A DNA stretch of 64,000 bases, taken from contig CAZKVC010000001.1 in the NCBI GenBank assembly GCA_964556115.1, positions 62,001 to 126,000 of the forward strand, given 5' to 3'. The notes under the pieces were generated by a model, which saw only the letters and a list, made by a program, of their open reading frames with translations, was not told the origin of the DNA and made no database searches. Of the stretch, positions 1 to 7,812 are shown in pieces (position 1 is the first letter of the stretch; every line of letters starts with the position of its first letter). This stretch comes from Parvularcula sp964556115 (lineage in GTDB: Bacteria; Pseudomonadota; Alphaproteobacteria; Caulobacterales; Parvularculaceae). The translations under genes and the position numbers were made by a program.

Positions 1-1
1 G

Positions 2-484
2 CCGACCGGCGACCCCATGCGGGACGGGGTCGGCCCTGCTTCGTGGGCGGAGCGCATGGACGTTCCCGACCTCACCGATGACGGCCGGATCCGGATCGCG
101 CCGTTCAGGGCGGACCACCACCTCGACGTCGCGAACAACGATGCGGATCCCCGCGGTATGACGGTCTACGGAGCGGATGGGGAGCCGGGCGGCGTGGTCA
201 CCGATATCTGGCTCGACAGGTCGGAAGCCTCGGTCCGCTATCTCGAGGTGAACACCGGGACGCAGGACGCGCCCCGCGCCGCCCTTCTTCCCATCACCTT
301 CGCCCGCATCAGGGGCAAGCGGGGCCGGGTCGATGTGGATGCGATCCACGGGCACCATTTCGCCCATGTGCCGACGACGAAGAACCCCGACGAGGTCACC
401 CGCCTCGAGGAGGACAAAATCACCGGCTACTACGGCGGCGGCAAGCTCTACGCATCGCCCTCCCGTATCGAGCCATTCGCCTGA
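2..484 (+). CDS. puhA: photosynthetic reaction centre H subunit, C-terminal part
   Basis: The gene is cut by the left window edge; only the C-terminal ~160 residues are present. PuhA is the H subunit that caps the cytoplasmic face of the type II reaction centre and guides proton transfer to the QB quinone. The visible part is the cytoplasmic beta-rich domain: it opens with PTGDPMRDGVGPASWAER, the family's hallmark segment, and closes with LEEDKITGYYGGGKLYASP, matching the LLEEDKI...YAAP end of known H subunits. The N-terminal membrane helix lies upstream of the window. It is first in the order puhA-puhB-puhC-orf-acsF-puhE-hemA, which is standard for proteobacterial photosynthesis clusters. 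Confidence 0.96.
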   Translation, partial: PTGDPMRDGVGPASWAERMDVPDLTDDGRIRIAPFRADHHLDVANNDADPRGMTVYGADGEPGGVVTDIWLDRSEASVRYLEVNTGTQDAPRAALLPITFARIRGKRGRVDVDAIHGHHFAHVPTTKNPDEVTRLEEDKITGYYGGGKLYASPSRIEPFA

Positions 485-494
485 GGAGGTTTCG

Positions 495-1187
495 ATGTCA
501 CTGTTTCACGACGAAGAAGACGATCCGGGCGAACCCGTCCGCGGCCTGCCGGAGGCACTTCCGGCTGGTGAACGGCTGACCTGGCAAGGGAAGGCGGACC
601 CGCTGACCCTCGCCGTTCACGCGTTCCACATCCGCACCATCACGCTCTATCTCGGTCTCGCCGCGATCATTCGCGCCAGCTACGACGCAACCATGGGCAA
701 GGGCGCGGCGGAGATCGCATCGACCACTGCCGTCATCGCGTTGATGACCGGGCTGGCCGTGGCCGTCCTTGGACTGATGGCCTTCGCCATGGCCCGGCGG
801 GCGGTCTTCACGGTGACCGACAAGCGGGTCGTCATCCGCCATGGGGTCGCCCTCAAGAAATATATCAACATCCCCTTCGCCGATATCGAAGCCGCTTCGA
901 TCCGCAGGCATGCGGGCGGGGCGGGCGACATCGCCCTCTCGACCTCGAGCGGCCGGGCCGTCCCCTACTTCCACCTATGGCCCTTCGCCCGTCCGATGCG
1001 GTTCACGAAAACCGTTCCTCTACTGAGGTCGGTATCGAACGTCGAGGCCGCTGCAAAGGCGCTGGCGACGGCGATGAGCGAAGCCGCGCCTGAAGCGGTG
1101 AAAATCGCGCCGAAGACCAGGCCGGACCGCGAGCTTCGACCCGAGCCGGTCCGAGGGGCTCTCAACCCGGAGGCGTCGCTGTCATGA
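495..1187 (+). CDS. puhB: photosynthetic complex assembly protein PuhB
   Basis: PuhB (230 aa) is a membrane protein needed for efficient reaction-centre assembly. The start at 495 has GAGGAGG just upstream, ten bases after the puhA stop; the open frame extends further upstream but only through puhA. Two hydrophobic segments lie at about residues 45-65 and 75-105, followed by a bacterial PH-like region (FTVTDKRVVIRHGVALKKY). The last ~40 residues are charged and Pro-rich. The gene ends in ATGA shared with puhC. Assignment rests on position and on the membrane plus PH-like layout. Confidence 0.93.
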   Translation: MSLFHDEEDDPGEPVRGLPEALPAGERLTWQGKADPLTLAVHAFHIRTITLYLGLAAIIRASYDATMGKGAAEIASTTAVIALMTGLAVAVLGLMAFAMARRAVFTVTDKRVVIRHGVALKKYINIPFADIEAASIRRHAGGAGDIALSTSSGRAVPYFHLWPFARPMRFTKTVPLLRSVSNVEAAAKALATAMSEAAPEAVKIAPKTRPDRELRPEPVRGALNPEASLS

Positions 1188-1636
1188 GCAAGATGAAGAC
1201 CCATATCCTTCCCGGTGAGCGCTGGCTTTTCGCCGGTATCGGCCTCCTTGCCACGCTGTCGGTGGCAGCGATCGGTATCGGCCGGTTCTCGGACGCGGGC
1301 GGAGCGCCCGAGGCGCTCCCTTCGATGGTTCAATCGAAGCTGCTCGTTTTCGAAGATGAGATCGGCGGCGATATCGCCATTCGGGACGCGGACAGTCTTG
1401 AACTGGTCGGTAGCTATAGCACCGGCGAAGGCGGATTTGCCCGGACTGCGCTTCGCTCGCTCGCCTATAGCCGACGCCTTGCAGGCAAAGGCGCGGCCGA
1501 TCCGTTCCTTCTCGGACTGGCCGAGGACGGGCGCCTGCTTCTCCATGATCCGGCGACCCTCAAGACCATCGGCCTCGACGCGTTCGGCGACGACAATGTC
1601 GCGCAGTTCGCCTTCCTTCTCGAAGAAGCGGAGTGA
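1184..1636 (+). CDS. puhC: photosynthetic complex assembly protein PuhC
   Basis: PuhC (150 aa) is an inner-membrane protein with a periplasmic domain that supports reaction-centre/light-harvesting complex assembly. One transmembrane helix is visible at residues ~13-33 after a short charged N-terminus (MSKMKTHILPGERW). The rest is soluble and predicted periplasmic, including a FLLGLAEDGRLLLHDPATL segment that fits the family's substrate-like fold. Its start codon overlaps the puhB stop (ATGA), so translation is probably coupled. Confidence 0.9.
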   Translation: MSKMKTHILPGERWLFAGIGLLATLSVAAIGIGRFSDAGGAPEALPSMVQSKLLVFEDEIGGDIAIRDADSLELVGSYSTGEGGFARTALRSLAYSRRLAGKGAADPFLLGLAEDGRLLLHDPATLKTIGLDAFGDDNVAQFAFLLEEAE

Positions 1637-1640
1637 TCGG

Positions 1641-1931
1641 ATGACCATCTTCCGGCAAACCATCCCCACACGCTGCACGGTCACGGTGAAGCACACTGAG
1701 GAAACCCTCGAGGCGCATGTCGAACTCGATGAAGGACTGCTGCCCGATGTCGGCGACCGCATCACCGTTTTTGGTGATCCAGTCCGCGTCGAATACGGAT
1801 CGAGCCTCGAAGTCCGCCGGGATGCCCGGCTGGTCCGCGGTTCCAGCTTTGACAAGCTGTGGCTCAAGATCCGCTCGATGTTCGAGATGACCGAACTCTA
1901 CGAAGTCAGTTTCAGCCCACGGAGGTTCTGA
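1641..1931 (+). CDS. small conserved protein of the puhC-acsF interval, function unknown
   Basis: A 96-residue soluble protein starting four bases after puhC and ending in TGATG shared with acsF. It has no membrane segment or signal peptide. The middle (ELDEGLLPDVGDRITVFGD) resembles a small beta-barrel, and the C-terminus carries FEMTELYEVSFSP. Small reading frames in this slot between puhC and acsF are common in aerobic phototrophic proteobacteria, which suggests a role with the cyclase or in complex assembly, but I know of no assigned function. A longer frame beginning at 1215 lies inside puhC and is not used. Confidence 0.85.
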   Translation: MTIFRQTIPTRCTVTVKHTEETLEAHVELDEGLLPDVGDRITVFGDPVRVEYGSSLEVRRDARLVRGSSFDKLWLKIRSMFEMTELYEVSFSPRRF

Positions 1932-3037
1932 TGTCAGCCACCGCCCTTCCCTCTCCCGCCCAACGCCCCGACGCAAGCCGCGCGGATCTCGGCCTCACGG
2001 ATTTCAACTCCACTGAAGCCGCTGTCTCGACGACGATGCTCAGCCCGCGCTTCTACACGACCGATTTCAAAATCATGGACGCGATCGACGTCGCGCCCGT
2101 GCGCGAAGAATGGGATGAGCTGATTGCCGAGATGGCCGCCGACCCGAACAAGGGCCATTTCAACCGGACCGACGAGTTCGACAATATACTGGGGACGCTG
2201 TCACCGCAGCTTCGCGAAGAGTTTGTCGATTTTCTCGTCAGCTCGCTGACGGCTGAGTTCTCCGGCTGCGTCCTCTACAAGGAGATCGTCAAGCAGGTGC
2301 AGAACCCGGATATCAAGATGCTCTTCAAGCTGATGAGCCGGGACGAGGCCCGCCATGCGGGTTTCATCAACTATGTCCTGCGCGACTTCGGTATCGGCGT
2401 CGATCTGGGCTTTCTGACCAAGACGAAGAAGTACACCTTCTTCAAGCCCAAATACATCTTCTACAGCGTCTACCTGTCGGAGAAGATCGGCTATGCGCGT
2501 TACATCACGATCTACCGGCAGCTCGAGAAGCATCCGGAGCTTCGCTTCCATCCGATCTTCAAATGGTTCAAGGAGTGGTGCAATGACGAATTCCGCCACG
2601 GTGAGGCGTTTGCCCTCCTGATGAAGGCTGATCCGAAGCTGCTGCGCGGTGGCAACAAGCTGTGGATCAGGTTCTTCCTCCTTGCTGTCTTTTCGACCAT
2701 GTATATCCGCGATCACCGGCGGCCTGCGTTCCACAAGGCCCTCGGCCTCGATCCCACGGAATACGACTACCAGGTGTTCCGTACGACCACGGAGATCTCG
2801 CGGCAGATCTTCCCCGTCGAGCTCGATCTCGAAAGCCCGCGCTTCAGAGCCGCTCTCGAGAGATTGCGGCAGACAGCTGACCGGATCGAGGAAGCCAAGG
2901 CAAAGGGCGGCGTTCGCGGTAATCTTCGCCGTGCCGCTCTCAGCGTGAAGGCAGCGTCACAGTTTCTCGGGCTCTACATGATGCGTACGAAGACCAACAA
3001 GCTGCCAGCGGCGACCCGGCTGCAGCCGGCCTGGTAG
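1931..3037 (+). CDS. acsF: Mg-protoporphyrin IX monomethyl ester oxidative cyclase, aerobic
   Basis: AcsF (368 aa) is the diiron, O2-dependent cyclase that forms the isocyclic ring of bacteriochlorophyll. The ligand motifs of a ferritin-like diiron protein are visible as DEARHAGF and, later, NDEFRHGEAF (ExxH pairs), with conserved ACSF segments such as LSPRFYTTDFKIMD near the N-terminus. The start at 1931 overlaps the preceding stop and has GGAGG seven bases upstream; an in-frame start at 1859 would lie inside the neighbour. The enzyme needs oxygen, so the pathway here can run aerobically; no bchE is seen in the window. Confidence 0.97.
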   Translation: MSATALPSPAQRPDASRADLGLTDFNSTEAAVSTTMLSPRFYTTDFKIMDAIDVAPVREEWDELIAEMAADPNKGHFNRTDEFDNILGTLSPQLREEFVDFLVSSLTAEFSGCVLYKEIVKQVQNPDIKMLFKLMSRDEARHAGFINYVLRDFGIGVDLGFLTKTKKYTFFKPKYIFYSVYLSEKIGYARYITIYRQLEKHPELRFHPIFKWFKEWCNDEFRHGEAFALLMKADPKLLRGGNKLWIRFFLLAVFSTMYIRDHRRPAFHKALGLDPTEYDYQVFRTTTEISRQIFPVELDLESPRFRAALERLRQTADRIEEAKAKGGVRGNLRRAALSVKAASQFLGLYMMRTKTNKLPAATRLQPAW

Positions 3038-3050
3038 GGAAAGCACGCGG

Positions 3051-3851
3051 ATGGACCTCGCCCTGCCCATAAGTTTTGCGCTGCTGCTCTGGTGGCTCGG
3101 CACGGGGACGGTCCTGTGGCTCGTCCGGCGCCCTGCTGCCTCTTTCGGCAGTATCGGGAGGGCAGCCAGCCTTGTCGCGGCTATGGCGCTTCTCGGCGTG
3201 GTCTTCTTGCGGGGCGAAACCGGCTTGGCAGCCGCTTACGGAGGCTTCGCCCTCGGCATTGTCTCCTGGGGCTGGCACGAAGTGATGTTTCTTCTCGGCT
3301 TCGTCAGTGGTCCCCGCCGTACGCCCTGCCCGGCGACGATCAGCGGGCCGGGGCGGTTCCGCGTGTCGTTCGAGGCCATCCTCCATCACGAGATCGGCCT
3401 TGTCCTGCACGGCGCGCTTCTCTTCCTCCTGAGCCTGGACGCCGCGAACATGGTTGCCGCGCAGACCTTTGCCGTTCTCTGGCTCATGCGCCTCTCGGCG
3501 AAGCTTCTCGTCTTCTTCGGCGCGCCGAACATTCCCATGCATTTCCTGCCCGGCCATCTTGCCTATCTCGGCAGCTATTTTCGCCGGATATCCAACCCTG
3601 CTGCCGCTCTCGTGGCGGTCCTCTGCACATCGGCCATCGCATTCCTCCTGGTCCTGATGGCCTTGGAAGCCCCCGGGGGCGGGTTCACGCAAACGGGCTT
3701 AATTCTTCTGGCCACTCTCGCAGTGCTCGCGGTCTTCGAGCACCTCGCGCTGGTCGTCAGATTGCCTGATGACACTCTGTGGAGCTGGGCCCTGCGGCCT
3801 GCCTGCGGGACAACCAACAACGAAACGACAGGCGGGAGAAGGAACCCATGA
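3051..3851 (+). CDS. puhE: putative photosynthetic complex assembly protein PuhE
   Basis: PuhE (266 aa, DUF3623 family) is a polytopic membrane protein found only in photosynthesis clusters; its exact biochemical role is unsettled. About six to seven hydrophobic helices are visible, with the conserved EVMFLLGFVSGPRR and FGAPNIPMHFLPGHLAYL segments typical of the family. A short hydrophilic tail of ~25 residues follows the last helix. The stop overlaps the hemA start (ATGA), matching the usual acsF-puhE-hemA order. Confidence 0.95.
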   Translation: MDLALPISFALLLWWLGTGTVLWLVRRPAASFGSIGRAASLVAAMALLGVVFLRGETGLAAAYGGFALGIVSWGWHEVMFLLGFVSGPRRTPCPATISGPGRFRVSFEAILHHEIGLVLHGALLFLLSLDAANMVAAQTFAVLWLMRLSAKLLVFFGAPNIPMHFLPGHLAYLGSYFRRISNPAAALVAVLCTSAIAFLLVLMALEAPGGGFTQTGLILLATLAVLAVFEHLALVVRLPDDTLWSWALRPACGTTNNETTGGRRNP

Positions 3852-5062
3852 ACTACGACGCTATCATGAGCGAACAGCTCGATCATCTGCGCTCGGACGG
3901 GAATTACCGTTTCTTCGCCGACATCAAGCGTAAAGCAGGCGCGTTCCCCGCTGCCCGTCACTTCGCGAAGGACGGGCCGGACGAAGTGACCGTCTGGTGT
4001 TCCAACGATTATCTGGGCATGGGTCAGAACCCGAAGGTCCTGAAGGCCATGCATTCCGCCCTCGATGAATGCGGTGCCGGTGCAGGCGGTACCCGGAACA
4101 TCTCTGGCACCAATCACTATCATGTCCTACTGGAGCGCGAGCTGGCGGACCTTCACGGCAAGGAAGCCGCCCTCATCTTCACCTCGGGCTATGTGTCGAA
4201 CTGGGCCAGCCTCGGCACCCTCGCCTCGCGCATTCCTGGCTGCGTCGTCCTTTCTGACGAGCTGAATCACGCCTCGATGATCGAAGGCATCCGGCATGCG
4301 CGATGCGAGAAGCAGATCTTCAAGCACAACGATCCCGAAGACCTCAGACGCAGGCTCGCGGCGCTTCCGGCCGACGTTCCAAAGCTCGTCGCGTTCGAGT
4401 CGGTCTATTCCATGGACGGCGACATCGCGCCGATTGCGGAAATTTGCGACGTCGCCGAAGAATTCGGTGCCCTCACCTATCTCGATGAGGTCCACGCCGT
4501 CGGGCTCTACGGCTCATCCGGCGGCGGCATCGCCGAGCGTGAGGGTCTGATGGACCGCATTGATGTCATCGAGGGCACGCTCGGCAAGGCGTTCGGCGTC
4601 CTCGGTGGCTATATCGCCGCCTCCGCCACACTTTGCGACTTCGTCCGCAGCTTTGCCTCGGGCTTCATCTTCACCACTGCCCTGCCGCCCGCGATCGCCG
4701 CCGGGGCGTTGGCCAGCGTCAAGCATCTGAAGACCAGCACGCTCGAGCGGAAGATGCACAAGGAAAAGGTTGCCGCGGTCAGGCGAGGTCTCGATCGGAT
4801 CGGCATTCCGACCCTCGACAATCCCAGTCACATCGTGCCGGTCATGGTCAAAGATGCTGTCAAATGCCGGCATATCAGCGACTGGCTCATCAGCAATCAC
4901 GGTATCTATGTCCAGCCGATCAACTATCCGACGGTCCCACAGGGCACGGAACGGCTGCGCATCACGCCTTCGCCGGTCCATTCGGAAGGCGACATCAAGC
5001 GGCTGGTTGGCGCACTGAGCGAGATCTGGTCGCAGTGCCAGCTTGCCCGGGCGGTGGCATGA
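3848..5062 (+). CDS. hemA: 5-aminolevulinate synthase (C4 pathway)
   Basis: HemA (404 aa) condenses glycine with succinyl-CoA to 5-aminolevulinate, the first committed tetrapyrrole precursor, using PLP. Motifs seen: SNDYLGMG near the N-terminus, SDELNHASMIEG, the PLP aspartate region YLDEVHAVGLYG, and the Schiff-base lysine in EGTLGKAFGVLGG. Length is normal. The start is preceded by GGGAGAAGGAA and overlaps the puhE stop. A copy inside the photosynthesis cluster lets pigment demand drive precursor supply; whether a second housekeeping copy exists elsewhere cannot be seen. Confidence 0.98.
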   Translation: MNYDAIMSEQLDHLRSDGNYRFFADIKRKAGAFPAARHFAKDGPDEVTVWCSNDYLGMGQNPKVLKAMHSALDECGAGAGGTRNISGTNHYHVLLERELADLHGKEAALIFTSGYVSNWASLGTLASRIPGCVVLSDELNHASMIEGIRHARCEKQIFKHNDPEDLRRRLAALPADVPKLVAFESVYSMDGDIAPIAEICDVAEEFGALTYLDEVHAVGLYGSSGGGIAEREGLMDRIDVIEGTLGKAFGVLGGYIAASATLCDFVRSFASGFIFTTALPPAIAAGALASVKHLKTSTLERKMHKEKVAAVRRGLDRIGIPTLDNPSHIVPVMVKDAVKCRHISDWLISNHGIYVQPINYPTVPQGTERLRITPSPVHSEGDIKRLVGALSEIWSQCQLARAVA

Positions 5063-5146
5063 AGCCATATCGGGGGAGATGCGGCCAGTCCGGCCGTTTC
5101 CACCTGATGGGCCAGCTCCGCGCGGCTCGAGCTGAAAGGTATTGCC
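5063..5146 (+). other. 84-base spacer between hemA and crtY
   Basis: The spacer holds an AAAGG ribosome binding site just before the GTG start of crtY. No TGT-N12-ACA (PpsR/CrtJ-type) or FNR-type palindrome is present, and no terminator hairpin, so crtY may be read from the upstream operon. Confidence 0.5.
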
Positions 5147-6340
5147 GTGACCGAGAGCCCGCAAGCGACCGATCAGCTCGACCTCGTGATCGCCGGCGGC
5201 GGACTTTCCGGCTCGCTGATCGCCTGGCGCTTGGCGGAAACGCGGCCCCGCCTGCGGTTCCTCCTGCTCGAAGGCGGGGAGACCTTGGGCGGGAACCACA
5301 CCTGGTCCTTTCACGGTACGGACCTTCCGCCCGAAACATTTGACTGGATCGAGCCGCTGATCGTCCACCGCTGGGAGAGCCAGGAAGTCCGCTTTCCAGA
5401 CTACCGGCGGTCTCTGAGGACGCCCTATTGCTCCGTCACCTCCGAACGCCTTCACGAGCATCTGGCGCCCCAGCTTGGCGACCGGCTGCGCTGCAATGCC
5501 GAGATCGCCGACCTTGACCGGAACGGCGTCACCTTGCGCGACGGCAGCCGGATCACCGCCAAGGCGGTGATCGATGCGCGCGGGCAGCGGGGCTTCGAGC
5601 ACCTGATGCTTGGCTATCAGAAGTTCGTCGGCGCCGAGTTTTCCTTCGAGCAACCCCACGGCCTGACTGCGCCGATCATCATGGACGCGACAGTCCCGCA
5701 GATCGACGGCTACCGCTTCGTCTACGTTCTTCCGTTCACTGAGACGACGGCTTTGGTCGAGGATACCTATTACGCCGACGGTTCCTCTATCGAACCTCAG
5801 GACGTGATGGGCCGCCTGCATAGCTATTGCGCAGCCCAAGGCTGGAGGATCAAGGATACCCTCCGCACCGAGAAAGGCGTGCTGCCGGTCGCGGTGGGCG
5901 GCGATATCGAACGGCACTTGGGCCAGGGTCCCGAAGGTGTGGGGCAGGTCGGGCTGAGGGCGGGGCTCTTTCATCCGCTAACCGGCTATTCCCTTCCTGA
6001 CGCGGCGAGAATTGCCGTGGGCATCGCCGAACTCGATGATTTGTCGGGTAAAAATCTCTCCCGCCACGCCCACCGCTCCGCTGCCTCGACCTGGAACGAC
6101 CGGGGTTTCTACCGCATGCTCTCGCGCTTTCTCTTCGACGCGGCGGAGCCGGACGAGCGTTACCTCGTGATGCAGCGCTTCTACCGGCTGAATGAAGGGC
6201 TCATCGAGCGGTTCTACAGCGCGCGCTCAATGCCCCATGACAAGCTTCGGGTGCTTGCGGGCAAACCGCCCGTCAATTTCTTCAAGGCCCTCGCCTGCGT
6301 CAACGAACGTCAGTGGACGCAGCGTCAGCGCACGGCCTAG
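5147..6340 (+). CDS. crtY: lycopene beta-cyclase, CrtY type
   Basis: CrtY (397 aa) closes the beta rings of lycopene to give beta-carotene. The N-terminus has the dinucleotide-binding fold DLVIAGGGLSGSLIAWRLAE followed by the cyclase signature GGNHTWSFHG. The segment FHPLTGYSLPDAARIA is the conserved C-terminal flavin-binding part. The start is GTG with AAAGG seven bases upstream. The neighbours are hemA on the same strand and the convergent sbtB, with which it shares CTAG at its stop. A beta-cyclase implies carotene/xanthophyll pigments rather than the spheroidene/spirilloxanthin route alone. Confidence 0.95.
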   Translation: MTESPQATDQLDLVIAGGGLSGSLIAWRLAETRPRLRFLLLEGGETLGGNHTWSFHGTDLPPETFDWIEPLIVHRWESQEVRFPDYRRSLRTPYCSVTSERLHEHLAPQLGDRLRCNAEIADLDRNGVTLRDGSRITAKAVIDARGQRGFEHLMLGYQKFVGAEFSFEQPHGLTAPIIMDATVPQIDGYRFVYVLPFTETTALVEDTYYADGSSIEPQDVMGRLHSYCAAQGWRIKDTLRTEKGVLPVAVGGDIERHLGQGPEGVGQVGLRAGLFHPLTGYSLPDAARIAVGIAELDDLSGKNLSRHAHRSAASTWNDRGFYRMLSRFLFDAAEPDERYLVMQRFYRLNEGLIERFYSARSMPHDKLRVLAGKPPVNFFKALACVNERQWTQRQRTA

Positions 6341-6651
6341 AACTTGTCCTTCCGTATCACCTCGATCGGCGACAGATAGACGATGCCGGAATATTCCGAG
6401 AAATAGGCTCGTGCGACCGTTTCGGCGAGGCGCTTGGCGCTTTCTTCCTCGGCGAAGACCGCTTCGATACGGATGATCGAGAAGGCCTGGACAACGGTCG
6501 CCCGGTCGCCCGAGCGCAGGAAGTGTTCACCCTTCCCGCTGCCTTCGACGATCGTATAGCCCTTGGCGCCTGCCGCTTCGATCCTCTCGGTCAGTTTCTT
6601 CTGAAGCAGCCTTTCGGCGATGATGGTCACTTTGGTCGCTGCGTGAAACAT
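6337..6651 (-). CDS. sbtB: PII-like protein of the SbtB family
   Basis: A 104-residue PII-like protein. SbtB proteins bind adenine nucleotides and regulate the bicarbonate transporter SbtA at the membrane. The sequence shows the ferredoxin-like PII layout: KVTIIAERLLQKKLTERIEAAGAKGYTIVEG, then a T-loop region GSGKGEHFLRSGD, then FSIIRIEAVFAEEESAKRL. The C-terminus ends VIEVIRKDKF-like (SPIEVIRKDKF), without the Cys-containing C-terminal loop described for cyanobacterial SbtB. It lies 25 bases downstream of sbtA on the same strand, the usual partner order, and its stop overlaps crtY. Confidence 0.88.
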   Translation of the reverse strand: MFHAATKVTIIAERLLQKKLTERIEAAGAKGYTIVEGSGKGEHFLRSGDRATVVQAFSIIRIEAVFAEEESAKRLAETVARAYFSEYSGIVYLSPIEVIRKDKF

Positions 6652-6676
6652 ATGTCCATCCGTGGGCGCTGTTTAC

Positions 6677-7684
6677 CTATAACTCGAAGACCAGCCCTGC
6701 CAGCGCCACGAAAAGCGGTATGCAGATGGCGATGGCGACCGGCGTTCCGACACTGGTCGAGGACCCGATATAGGCGGCGGGGTTGGCGCCCGGTATTCCC
6801 GCCCGCAAGGTCGGCGGCCCCGAGATGTCGGAGTTCGATGCGGCTATGACGCTGAGGATGATGACCCCGCCAGGGCTGAACCCCACCGTCTCATGCGCGA
6901 TCCACCCGAGCCCGAACCCCATCAGACCATGAATGATCGGCGCCGAGAACGCATAGAGAAGGTACCAATGCGCAACGCGCCGCAGCTCTGACAGGCGCGA
7001 CCACGCCTCCATCCCCATGATCAGCATGAGAATGGAAAGAAGCCCGCGGAAAAGCGGATCATAGAACTCTTCATGGACAGCGGAAGGATTGGCCAGGAGC
7101 CCCAGAACCAGCCCGAGGATCAGTGCCGACAGGGCCGAGCCCCGCAGACTTTCCGAGATGATGCCCCTAACGGAGGTCTTCCCGTCTGTACCGCTCGTGC
7201 CCGTAGCGGGGCCAATTCGCGTCAGAACGATGGCGAGGACGAGGGCCGGAATGTCCATGAACGGATAGAGCGCCGGCGCCCAGGCCTCGAACCGGATGGC
7301 GCTCTCGTCGAGGACGATCATCGCGGCGGCCAGGGTCGAGGCGCTGACGGCGCCGAAGAGACCCGATGTCGCCAGCGCATCTTCCCGCCGGACACCGGGC
7401 AGGCGCATGAGCGTGACGGTACCGATCAACACGCAGAGACAGCCCGCGATGACCGCAAAAAGCGCTGGAAGCGCGAGGGCAGCGAGGTTGGCCTCCCGGA
7501 TCTCCATTCCGCCTTCGAGCCCGATCGAGATGAGCAGCATGAAGACGATGAAGCGGTAGATCGCGTCCGGGATCGACAGCTCACTGCCAAACGCCTGAAG
7601 CGCCATGCCGCCGAGCAGGAACGCAAGGGTCGGCGACCGCAATTGCGAGAGGAAGCTCTCGCCGAAAGAAAGCGCGAAATCCAA
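6677..7684 (-). CDS. sbtA: SbtA-type sodium-dependent bicarbonate transporter
   Basis: A 335-residue polytopic protein with about ten hydrophobic helices. SbtA imports HCO3- with Na+ in cyanobacteria. Family features visible: SIGLEGGMEIRE in the first half, the central hydrophilic break (TGTSGTDGKTSVRG), and the repeated SASTLAAAMIVLDE and SNSDISGPPTLRAGIP/IGSSTSVGTPVAIA segments. The start is TTG with GAGG upstream; an in-frame stop precedes it and no better start exists. The gene sits between a PEP carboxylase and an SbtB-like regulator, which supports bicarbonate as substrate. Transport itself is inferred. Confidence 0.88.
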   Translation of the reverse strand: MDFALSFGESFLSQLRSPTLAFLLGGMALQAFGSELSIPDAIYRFIVFMLLISIGLEGGMEIREANLAALALPALFAVIAGCLCVLIGTVTLMRLPGVRREDALATSGLFGAVSASTLAAAMIVLDESAIRFEAWAPALYPFMDIPALVLAIVLTRIGPATGTSGTDGKTSVRGIISESLRGSALSALILGLVLGLLANPSAVHEEFYDPLFRGLLSILMLIMGMEAWSRLSELRRVAHWYLLYAFSAPIIHGLMGFGLGWIAHETVGFSPGGVIILSVIAASNSDISGPPTLRAGIPGANPAAYIGSSTSVGTPVAIAICIPLFVALAGLVFEL

Positions 7685-7812
7685 GACAGCCTCGCCCTGC
7701 CCCGCAACGGAGCGTGGGTCTCAGACTACCGGGGCCGCCGCCAGCATGGCAACGCTTGCGCGCATCCCACAGTCAGGTGCGCTTGAGCCTGCCCGCAGCG
7801 GCCTGCGACGCC
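7685..7812 (-). other. 128-base spacer between ppc and sbtA
   Basis: I see no gene or strong hairpin here. A GAGG ribosome binding site for sbtA is at its left end. The distance is long enough for an internal promoter, but none can be called with confidence. Confidence 0.4.

Noticed and set aside
5063..5146. PpsR/CrtJ site (TGT-N12-ACA) before crtY
   Set aside because: No such motif is present in this spacer; the short TGT/ACA pairs upstream of the PEPC gene have the wrong spacing.
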